Below, in pieces: positions 57,809 to 64,000 of a stretch of 64,000 bases of DNA. Location of the stretch: contig NZ_AP019781.1 in NCBI RefSeq assembly GCF_019669965.1, forward strand, positions 124,001 through 188,000, given 5' to 3'. Under the pieces are notes generated by a model that saw nothing but the letters and a program-made list of their open reading frames with translations, had not been told where the DNA came from and searched no databases. The stretch comes from Methanoculleus chikugoensis (GTDB taxonomy: Archaea > Halobacteriota > Methanomicrobia > Methanomicrobiales > Methanoculleaceae). A program made the position numbers and the translations under genes. Within the stretch, counting starts at the first letter, position 1. The number at the start of each line of letters is the position of its first letter.

Positions 57809-59455
57809 ATGCGCATAACTGCATGCATTGCCGCCCTTCTCATCGCCGTCGCGGTGCTCGGGGCAGGCTGCACGGAAGAGAGCCGGCCGCCTCCGGGGGA
57901 GGCGGTTCTCCAGGAGGCCGTCGCCGGGATAAACGGCGAACTCGCGTCGGTAAGAGCCTCGGCAGGCGAGAGCGCCCGGGTGCTCGGCGAGGCCGGGCTC
58001 ACGAGCGCCGCAGGGAAGGAGGCGGTGCGACAGGCGATGCTGAACCACCCCTATACGGAGTCGACCCTGGTGGTGACGAAAGACGGCATCGTGGCCATGG
58101 CCGTGCCCGACAGCTACGCCGGCACGGTGGGGAGCGACATCTCGTCCCACCCGGAGACCGGGCGGGCGGTTCGGGAGCGGGTGCCGCTCGTAAGCGAGGT
58201 CTTCCCTCTTGCAGAGGGATTCGCCGGGGTTGCGCAGAGTTATCCGGTCTTCGGAAAGGACGGGGAATACCTCGGGTTCGTGAGCATCGCCTACCGTCCC
58301 GACGCCCTCATCGGCCGGGCGGTCGCGCCCCTGACGAACGGCTCCCCCTATGATATCTGGGTGACACAGACCGACGGAGACGTGATCTACGACACGACGC
58401 CCGAAGAGATCGGGAAGAACCTCTTCTCGGACCCCGCATACCAGTCCCCGGCACTCCAGGACGCGTTCTCCCGTATCGCCGCCGAGCCTTCCGGGTCGCT
58501 CGTGTACTCGTTCTGGGACCGGAACTGGGCGCGGAACGTGACGAAAGAGGCAGTATGGGGGACCGCCGGCATCGACGGAACCGAATGGCGCGTCGTCGTC
58601 ACGCAAAACACGGACGCGGAAGAGGCGCCTGCCGCAACCGGCGAAAGGCCGCCTGTGGCGGATGCCGACGACGATATGAAGGGCTTTGTCGCCGAGGCGG
58701 CCCTCTATGCACGTGAGCACGGACGCACCGAAGCACTTGCCGCGTTCAACGACCCGGACGGCGAGTTCGTCAGGAGCGAGCTCTACATCTTCGCCTACGA
58801 TATGAACGGCACCGTCCTCGCCCTTCCCTTCCAGCAGCAGTTCATCGGCACCAACCGCAGCGAGGTGCACGACTCGAGCGGCGTTGCCTACATCGCCGGC
58901 ATGACCAGGCTTGCAGCGGAAGGCGGCGGCAGCATCTACTACGTCTACCCGAACCCTGCGCGGGAGTATGCCGAAGAGCTCAAACTCGGCTACGTCCTCC
59001 CCGTGGACGGAACCTGGTTCGTCGGCTCGGGGATCTACATCCCGGAGGTCGGGACCGAATTCGACGCAGAGGTCAGGGATGCGCTCATGAAGCGGGTGAA
59101 GGCTGCACGGGACTACGCGCAGGAGCACGGAAAAGAGACGGCGTGCGCCGCGTTCAACGATCTCGCCGGTGACTTCGCCGACGGCGGAGCGTATATCTTC
59201 GCCTACGCAACGAACGGAACGACACTCGCCCTCCCTTACCAGCCGGAATACATCGGTGAAAACCGCTTCGACCTCGAAGACCGGTACGGTGTCAGGGTGA
59301 TCCTGCTCGAGATCGCCGCCGCAGAGAACGGGGGCGGGTTCGTCTACATCACCTATTACAACCCCGACACCGGGCTTGACGGGCTGAAACTCTGCTACGT
59401 GGCCCCGGTGGATGAGGAGTGGTTCGTCGGCTCCGGCGTATACGCCGATGCGTAA
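57809..59455 (+). CDS. lipoprotein with three Cache sensor domains
   Basis: A 548-residue extracytoplasmic lipoprotein. The signal peptide ends at a lipobox (LGAGC, Cys21). A dCache-like domain (about 30-265) contains VTKDGIVAMAVPDSYAGTVG and YDIWVTQTDGDVIYDTTPEE. Two sCache_2 domains (about 290-415 and 425-545) follow, each with FxxRRALYIFAYD-type strands and WFVGSG(I/V)Y ends (GTWFVGSGIYIP, EEWFVGSGVY). There is no transmembrane or kinase domain, so any signal must pass to a membrane partner or it acts as a solute-binding protein. Its promoter predicts a leaderless mRNA. Confidence 0.88.
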   Translation: MRITACIAALLIAVAVLGAGCTEESRPPPGEAVLQEAVAGINGELASVRASAGESARVLGEAGLTSAAGKEAVRQAMLNHPYTESTLVVTKDGIVAMAVPDSYAGTVGSDISSHPETGRAVRERVPLVSEVFPLAEGFAGVAQSYPVFGKDGEYLGFVSIAYRPDALIGRAVAPLTNGSPYDIWVTQTDGDVIYDTTPEEIGKNLFSDPAYQSPALQDAFSRIAAEPSGSLVYSFWDRNWARNVTKEAVWGTAGIDGTEWRVVVTQNTDAEEAPAATGERPPVADADDDMKGFVAEAALYAREHGRTEALAAFNDPDGEFVRSELYIFAYDMNGTVLALPFQQQFIGTNRSEVHDSSGVAYIAGMTRLAAEGGGSIYYVYPNPAREYAEELKLGYVLPVDGTWFVGSGIYIPEVGTEFDAEVRDALMKRVKAARDYAQEHGKETACAAFNDLAGDFADGGAYIFAYATNGTTLALPYQPEYIGENRFDLEDRYGVRVILLEIAAAENGGGFVYITYYNPDTGLDGLKLCYVAPVDEEWFVGSGVYADA

Positions 59456-59463
59456 CCGGGGGC

Positions 59464-59477
59464 TTCCTTTTTTTTCA
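59464..59477 (+). terminator. T-tract between convergent genes
   Basis: Eight T residues (59468-59475) follow the Cache gene stop by about a dozen bases. Downstream gene is convergent. Confidence 0.5.
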
Positions 59478-59483
59478 AACCGC

Positions 59484-60221
59484 TCAATAAAAACCGGGCA
59501 CCAGAACGTAGAGCGCCCAGCCCATGTGTTCGCGGCCGTAGCCGAAGTACTCGTCCTGGATGCGGTGGAGATAATCGATCATGAAGTCGCGGTCGGGGTG
59601 ATCGGGGTGCCCGCCGAGCCAGGAGAGGATCGACTGCCAGATCCCCGACTCGTAGCGGTCCCAGTCGTCTGCGCCCGACCGGACGACGGCGGCGACGTCG
59701 AGCCCGGCATCCCGCACGGTGCCGAGGATCTCGTACTCGGTCGGGATATCGGGCCATTCCCGGGCGAACTCCGGCGGGACACGATCGGATCGCCAGTAAC
59801 GGTCGCCGACGACGATGGTCCCCTCGTCGCGGACGAGGTCGAGAAGCGCGTCGAGCGTCGCCGAAAAGCCGCCCCGGATGTGGGACGCCCCGATCGAGGC
59901 GGCGCAGTCGAACGGACCGTCGGGGACGTACTCCCGGGCATCCATGCACCGGACGGCGATACGGTCGCCGAGCCCCGCCATCCGGAGCGTCTCCTCCGCC
60001 CGCCGGCAGGCATCCTCCCGGGCCTCGATGCCGAGGCCGGATATCCCGTATTCGCGCCCCCAGAGGGCGAGGATCGTGCCGTTCCCGCACCCGACCTCCA
60101 CGACGCGGGAGCCTTCCCTGAGCCCCGCCGCCCGCCCGGCGGCGAGCACCTTCTCGGGCGTCGTGGGGTTCATGATCGCGAGCGTTCCCTGGGTTATGCT
60201 GACGAGTTCGTTCTGCTCCAT
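59484..60221 (-). CDS. SAM-dependent methyltransferase (class I)
   Basis: A 245-residue methyltransferase. The SAM motif I is VVEVGCGNGTILAL at about residues 40-53, motif II GIEAREDACRRAEET, motif III near DCAASIGASHIRGG, then GTIVVGDRYW. The remainder (about 160-245) is an Arg/Asp/Trp-rich substrate domain. The substrate is unknown. ATG 60221 is chosen; the upstream open sequence MQGFIRGGRN is not homologous to anything I recognise. GGAGGA lies 12 nt upstream. Confidence 0.82.
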   Translation of the reverse strand: MEQNELVSITQGTLAIMNPTTPEKVLAAGRAAGLREGSRVVEVGCGNGTILALWGREYGISGLGIEAREDACRRAEETLRMAGLGDRIAVRCMDAREYVPDGPFDCAASIGASHIRGGFSATLDALLDLVRDEGTIVVGDRYWRSDRVPPEFAREWPDIPTEYEILGTVRDAGLDVAAVVRSGADDWDRYESGIWQSILSWLGGHPDHPDRDFMIDYLHRIQDEYFGYGREHMGWALYVLVPGFY

Positions 60222-60351
60222 GATCGGCGGTCCTCCGGGCCTGTCATACAGATTACGCCCTCCCCGGATAAATCCCTGCACATAACCGGCCCTCTCGCGG
60301 TCTGCACGCCCACCGACGACCGTCCGTGTTCAGGTCCATCACAAGGAAAAA

Positions 60352-60359
60352 CATATATA
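60352..60359 (+). promoter_or_regulatory. TATA box of the HTH-GAF-PAS gene
   Basis: CATATATA lies about 37 nt before ATG 60393, giving a short leader of about 10 nt. Confidence 0.55.
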
Positions 60360-60392
60360 GCATGCCGGGAGGTAAAGCACCGAGGATACGGC

Positions 60393-62276
60393 ATGCAGCC
60401 GGAACGGGATATCCCCGGAAGGGTCCTCAGGACCCTCAAGTTCCGGCCGAAGGGCATGACGATCACCGAGATCGCGAAGGCCCTCAGGGCAAACCGGAAC
60501 TCAGTCTCAAAGCACCTCGAGGTGATGCAGGCGGCGGGCCAGGTCGAGGCACGGCTCGTCGGCAACGCCAAGGTCTATTCCGTCGCACAACGCATACCCC
60601 TCTCGGCGTTCCTCTGTTTCACGAAAAACCTGATCCTGGTCCTCGACGCCGACCTCACGATCGTCCAGGCAAACGACCAGTGCCTCAGACGGTTTGGGCG
60701 TGCAAAAGAGGAATTCGTGGGCCAGAACCTCCGGGAAGCGGCCCTTCCGGTTGTCTCCTCGCCGGAAGCGCTCACCGTCATCGAAGGACTCGAGCGGGAG
60801 CAGGTGATCACCGACATCTGCCACCGGCATGACGGCGGCAGAGAGTCCTTCTATCATATGCAGGCGATCCCGACGACGTTCGAGGGCGGGGAGAAAGGGT
60901 GCACGCTCGTCCTGGAGGATATCACCGAGAGGAAACAGTACACCCGGAACACGGCGTTCCTCGCCCGGACCGCGATCGACCTTGTCGATCTCCAGCCGGT
61001 GGAGGATATCTACGGCTACATCCTCGACCGGCTGCGGGAACTCGTGCCGGGTGGATACGGCTATATCCTCTCCTACAGCGAGGCCGACCACCAGTTCGCC
61101 ATCCGGGCGGTCGCGGATGAGGGATTCCGGGAGGGGCTCACGGAACTCCTGGGAAGGGACCCCGTCAACCTGGCCTTCCCGGCCACCCGCGCCTTCGACG
61201 CCCCCTATCACCAGACTCCCCTCTCGCTGCGCGGCCTGGAGGAGTTCGTCCTCCGTCCCGAACCATCCTCATGGTCGCTCTACGACATCTGTTTTCGGGC
61301 GATCCCGGAGGAGGTCTGCGAGGCGATCCTGGAACGGTTCGATATCGTGAAGTTCTGCTTCATGGGACTGGTCTGGCGGGATCACCTCTTCGGCACGACA
61401 GGCATCTTCCTTCCTCCGGGAAGAGAGGTTGAGAGCCGGGAGACCGTGGAGTCGTTCGTCCGGCAGGCATCCATCGCGCTTGCCCGGCGCGAGACCGCCG
61501 AGCAACTCCGGCTGAGCGAGGCCCGGTTCCGGGGCATGCTCGATTCGTCCCCCTTCGGTGTCGCGCTCATCGACGATGAGAGACGGTTCGCCTACGTCAA
61601 CCGTCGGTTCGTCGAGATCTTCGGCTACGAACCGGACAAGGCGACCACATCCCCCGAATGGGTCCTGCAGATCTTTCCCGACGATGGTTACCGGCAGGAA
61701 GCCATCGACGCCTGGCATGCGGATCTCGAGCGGTCGGTCCCGGGCCAGATCCGGCCCCGGACGTTCACCATCCGGGACCGGGACGGGGCGAAGAAGACGA
61801 TCCTCTCCCGCGCCGTCACCCTCTGCGACGGGACACAGTATGTCACCTGTGAGGATATCACCGAGGAGGCGCGGGCTTACCGCCTCCTCGTCGCGGACAT
61901 CGCCGACCTACGGCAGCGTGAGCAGGAACTCCTTATCAAGGACCGGGCGATAGCCTCCACGCGGCAGGCGGTCGCCCTCCTCGGCCCGGACGGGGTGGTG
62001 AACTACGCGAACGCCGCGTATCTCGCCCTCTGGGGCTACCCGGCCCCAGAAGATGTGCAGGGGTCGGATTTCTCCCGGTTCTGGGAACGCCCCGACGAGA
62101 TCGGGGAGATCGTCCGGACGGTCCTCGACGGCGGATCCTGGCACGGCGAACAGACCGGCCTCCTGAACGGCGGCGAGAAGTTCCAGGCGGATCTCCTCGG
62201 GACGCCGATCGTGGCCGAAGGCGGCAGGGTGATCGGGATGATGGCGGCAGTTATCGGCCGAAAGGCAGTAACTTGA
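60393..62276 (+). CDS. HTH-PAS multi-sensor protein with GAF-like domain, no kinase
   Basis: A 627-residue protein. An N-terminal winged helix (about 8-60, TITEIAKALRANRNSVSKHL) is followed by AKVYSVAQRIPLSAFLC and a first PAS domain (about 75-180, DADLTIVQANDQC). A GAF-like domain covers about 190-365 (PGGYGYILSYSEADHQFAIR). A second PAS (about 380-490, SSPFGVALIDDERRFAYVN) and a third (about 505-620, DGVVNYANAAYLALWGYPA) complete it. No transmitter domain is seen. It is a paralogue of 47778-49454 with the same HTH and linker. It is presumably a cytosolic regulator of transcription. Confidence 0.87.
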   Translation: MQPERDIPGRVLRTLKFRPKGMTITEIAKALRANRNSVSKHLEVMQAAGQVEARLVGNAKVYSVAQRIPLSAFLCFTKNLILVLDADLTIVQANDQCLRRFGRAKEEFVGQNLREAALPVVSSPEALTVIEGLEREQVITDICHRHDGGRESFYHMQAIPTTFEGGEKGCTLVLEDITERKQYTRNTAFLARTAIDLVDLQPVEDIYGYILDRLRELVPGGYGYILSYSEADHQFAIRAVADEGFREGLTELLGRDPVNLAFPATRAFDAPYHQTPLSLRGLEEFVLRPEPSSWSLYDICFRAIPEEVCEAILERFDIVKFCFMGLVWRDHLFGTTGIFLPPGREVESRETVESFVRQASIALARRETAEQLRLSEARFRGMLDSSPFGVALIDDERRFAYVNRRFVEIFGYEPDKATTSPEWVLQIFPDDGYRQEAIDAWHADLERSVPGQIRPRTFTIRDRDGAKKTILSRAVTLCDGTQYVTCEDITEEARAYRLLVADIADLRQREQELLIKDRAIASTRQAVALLGPDGVVNYANAAYLALWGYPAPEDVQGSDFSRFWERPDEIGEIVRTVLDGGSWHGEQTGLLNGGEKFQADLLGTPIVAEGGRVIGMMAAVIGRKAVT

Positions 62277-62422
62277 GCGCCACAGGGTGACCCCCGCCAA
62301 CCCCAAAGGATATAAAATCCTATGCCCGGCAGTACCGATCTGCAGTACCGCCCGGCAATTCCGGTTCGTAAAGGCTTATTGTTCCCCGGAGACACCCCGC
62401 ATCTACCCAAGGGGGTGAAGAG

Positions 62423-62923
62423 ATGCAGAAGACTATCGAGAGGAGAGAGGCACAGGAGGAGGGCAACGCGGAGACCCGGGAGCTGATGTACGCCATGCTC
62501 AACGGCGATACCTACACCAGCTTGCAGGCCATCGGTGCCCTCGGGGCCATGGGGGCTCCGGCGGTCGGGCCGCTGGTGCGGGCGCTGCTTGCCGTCGACA
62601 GCGATGCACGCTGGGTCGTGGCGATGGCGCTCGCCCGTGCCGGAACAGAAGCCGTGGAACCGCTCATCGGGGTTGTGCTCGTCGCGGACGACGGGATCAA
62701 GAACCCGGCGATCTGGGCGCTTGCCGAGATCGGCGACCAGAGAGCGGTCGACCCACTGGTCGGCGCCCTCCGGACCAGCCGGTCCGAGTGCTGCCGCGCC
62801 CTGACCGCCGCGGCCCTGCTGAAACTCGGCGACCCCGCGGGGATCGCCGAGGTGGAGAAGGAGTTCGAGCGGTCGGGCGCGGGGTTCCGGGGCCTTGCCA
62901 TGGAGGCCTTCGAGGGGACGTGA
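62423..62923 (+). CDS. HEAT-repeat (PBS lyase-like) protein
   Basis: A 166-residue alpha-solenoid of about four HEAT-like repeats: LQAIGALGAMGAPAVGPLVRAL, WVVAMALARAGTEAVEPL, IWALAEIGDQRAVDPLV and TAAALLKLGDPAGIAEVE. No catalytic motif. Related to the shorter protein at 43557. A protein-protein interaction role is likely. The start ATG 62423 has GGGGTGAAGAG directly before it. The T-run at 62940-62947 terminates the transcript. Confidence 0.85.
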   Translation: MQKTIERREAQEEGNAETRELMYAMLNGDTYTSLQAIGALGAMGAPAVGPLVRALLAVDSDARWVVAMALARAGTEAVEPLIGVVLVADDGIKNPAIWALAEIGDQRAVDPLVGALRTSRSECCRALTAAALLKLGDPAGIAEVEKEFERSGAGFRGLAMEAFEGT

Positions 62924-62927
62924 GGCT

Positions 62928-62949
62928 CACCTCGGGGTATTTTTTTTGC
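62928..62949 (+). terminator. intrinsic terminator after the HEAT-repeat gene
   Basis: CTCACCTCGGGGTA followed by eight T residues (62940-62947) just after the stop codon. Confidence 0.55.
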
Positions 62950-63009
62950 CGTCTTTCGGAGCGGCATTGATGGGTAACTTCTAATAGAGCCCGCAAACAA
63001 GAGATCAGT

Positions 63010-63648
63010 ATGCAGGGGCGCCAAATCCTCGTCCTGATCCTCCTTGCAGCAGCCGTCATAGCCGGGGGCTGCACGGCCGAAGAGGATACCGCAGATGCGC
63101 AACCGGTCTCCCGGACACCCGCGCCGACGGAGGTGCAGGCGGTGGGAGCGAGCCAGCCGGCCCCAACGCCGCACGTGCCGCCCCGCGGGAAGGATCAGCC
63201 GCAGAGCGTGGGGTTCGTCGACCCCGCGACCTACCACATCCCGACCCCGACGCCCACGACGACGATGATGAAACCGCCACAAGATGTTCGGATCTCCGGG
63301 AAGCTGGTAGACTACGCAGAGGTGACCTGCGAGTACCCTCCCCGCGTTCTCGCCACCGAGGTCTACCACATCCCCTTCCCCTACTGGGCCGTCAACGTGA
63401 GCGCAACGCCGATGAACGAATACCCGTGGCTCGCGGTGGAGATCCGCGATCCCGACGACCCGAACCGGATCGTCGAGGAAATCAGGTACTCCCGGAACGA
63501 TATCCTTGTTCCTGGAAAGGATTCGGACGGAAAAGAAGAGCAATTTATCATCCAGGAGGGGTACGACGACTACTACTTCTCGATCCGCTCGGAGTCGTTG
63601 AAGTCGCTCACCATCACCATCAGGGTTCCGGAGAAGTACCTCGTCTAG
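63010..63648 (+). CDS. exported lipoprotein of unknown function
   Basis: A 212-residue lipoprotein. Signal peptide with lipobox IAGGC (Cys21), then a disordered Pro/Thr-rich stretch (about 25-90, including PTPTPTTTMM) and a beta-rich domain (about 95-210) with VRISGKLVDYAEVTCEYPP, PYWAVNVSATPMNEYPWLAV and YDDYYFSIRSESLKSLTITI. No family recognised. Its stop codon overlaps that of the convergent partial gene by 3 bp. Confidence 0.75.
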   Translation: MQGRQILVLILLAAAVIAGGCTAEEDTADAQPVSRTPAPTEVQAVGASQPAPTPHVPPRGKDQPQSVGFVDPATYHIPTPTPTTTMMKPPQDVRISGKLVDYAEVTCEYPPRVLATEVYHIPFPYWAVNVSATPMNEYPWLAVEIRDPDDPNRIVEEIRYSRNDILVPGKDSDGKEEQFIIQEGYDDYYFSIRSESLKSLTITIRVPEKYLV

Positions 63649-64000
63649 GCGGGAGGAACTTCCGCCCCCTCTTCTGCAGCACGGAGTTCGCGGCCGTAAT
63701 CGGCGATCGCGGCAGCGTACTCCCGCCACGCACTATCTGCCTCGGCGATGTTGCGGTCTGCCGCGTTGTAATCCCGCACCTCATAGGCACCCGCGGCCGA
63801 CGACCAGAGCGTGAACGCACGGTTCAGGTTGTCGAGCGCCCGGACGTATGCCGACTGCGCTCCGGCGTAGGCTTCCGGGACGGCGTCGGCCGCGACGATC
63901 TGGCGGTGGTAGGCCGTAACATCTCTGCCGTACCTCGCGATTGCCGCAAGTTCCCGGGCATGGGCGTCGCATTCGGCAACCGAGAGGTCGTTTGTGGGGG
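63645..64000 (-). CDS. partial gene running off the window end (alanine-rich helical protein)
   Basis: An open frame of about 118 codons with no start codon inside the window; it ends at TAG (63645-63647) and its 5' part lies beyond 64000. Residues include DLSVAECDAHARELAAIARY, ALDNLNRAFTLWSSAAGAYE and AWREYAAAIADYGRELRAAE, a long amphipathic, Ala/Arg/Glu-rich helix pattern. Codon bias supports it. No family is assigned; it could be an exported coiled-coil or lipoprotein tail. Confidence 0.6.
   Translation of the reverse strand, partial: PTNDLSVAECDAHARELAAIARYGRDVTAYHRQIVAADAVPEAYAGAQSAYVRALDNLNRAFTLWSSAAGAYEVRDYNAADRNIAEADSAWREYAAAIADYGRELRAAEEGAEVPPA

Noticed and set aside
1-64000. CRISPR array
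   Set aside because: No set of regularly spaced identical repeats was seen; the hairpin repeats at 18.1 and 26.2 kb have different stems and are not spacer-repeat arrays.

Overview
This window is about 64 kb of GC-rich DNA from a methanogenic archaeon, most likely a member of the Methanomicrobiales close to Methanoculleus. The archaeal markers are a 7S/SRP RNA, aEF1B with its zinc-ribbon neighbour, a Tsr3-type rRNA enzyme, and TATA boxes with many near-leaderless starts. The methanogen markers are a coenzyme F390 synthetase-type enzyme, a probable MfnE (methanofuran pathway), a small sulfite-reductase-like protein and a DUF3821 surface protein. I saw no methanogenesis operon, rRNA operon, CRISPR array or intact insertion sequence.

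Layout. 0-9.4 kb: a cupredoxin, a DUF2298 membrane protein, a sulfite-reductase-like protein, a P-type cation pump, and a minus-strand cluster of two ferredoxin-containing MinD/Mrp ATPases with two NifX/NifB-type proteins. 9.5-15.2 kb: an operon of Lon-family protease, cysteine desulfurase and phosphohexomutase, then a stand-alone ATP-cone protein. 15.4-19.9 kb: a low-density accessory stretch with an intact CAT-anticodon tRNA, several tRNA-derived fragments, an MNT antitoxin beside a broken HEPN toxin, a M23-like lipoprotein, a Holliday-resolvase-related endonuclease and a UPF0251 regulator. 19.9-29.4 kb: transporters (SulP, AI-2E type), small membrane proteins, two SpoIIAA-like paralogues, a PHP phosphoesterase, a cardiolipin synthase and a methyltransferase. 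29.4-34.5 kb: SRP RNA, malate dehydrogenase, aEF1B, MfnE, a secreted phospholipase-D-fold protein and two regulators. 34.5-43.5 kb: a cytosine-permease-like carrier with no ordinary start codon, a glutaredoxin/FTR-rubredoxin pair, a metallo-beta-lactamase fused to a kinase-like tail, the F390 synthetase-type enzyme, a DASS transporter and two surface-anchored proteins. 43.5-64 kb: repeat lipoprotein, LemA/DUF2207, two HTH-PAS sensors, an Rsb-type partner-switching module (STAS, SpoIIE phosphatase, RsbW-like kinase), LarC beside a large unknown protein, a triple-Cache lipoprotein, and small HEAT-repeat and lipoprotein genes.

Functional threads. Redox and Fe-S handling recurs (Mrp/NifX cluster, NifS, FTR/glutaredoxin, sulfite-reductase-like protein). 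Signal sensing is prominent (two HTH-PAS proteins, the Rsb module, Cache lipoprotein, MBL/kinase-like fusion), with no intact histidine kinase seen. Many genes have a TATA box about 25 nt before the start codon and no Shine-Dalgarno site; others carry GGTGA-type sites. Two intergenic regions about 8 kb apart share an array of small hairpins joined by conserved linkers. The most unusual material is the tRNA-fragment region with its dead HEPN toxin, the hairpin repeats, the Rsb module, the MBL fusion and the LarC-linked unknown protein.
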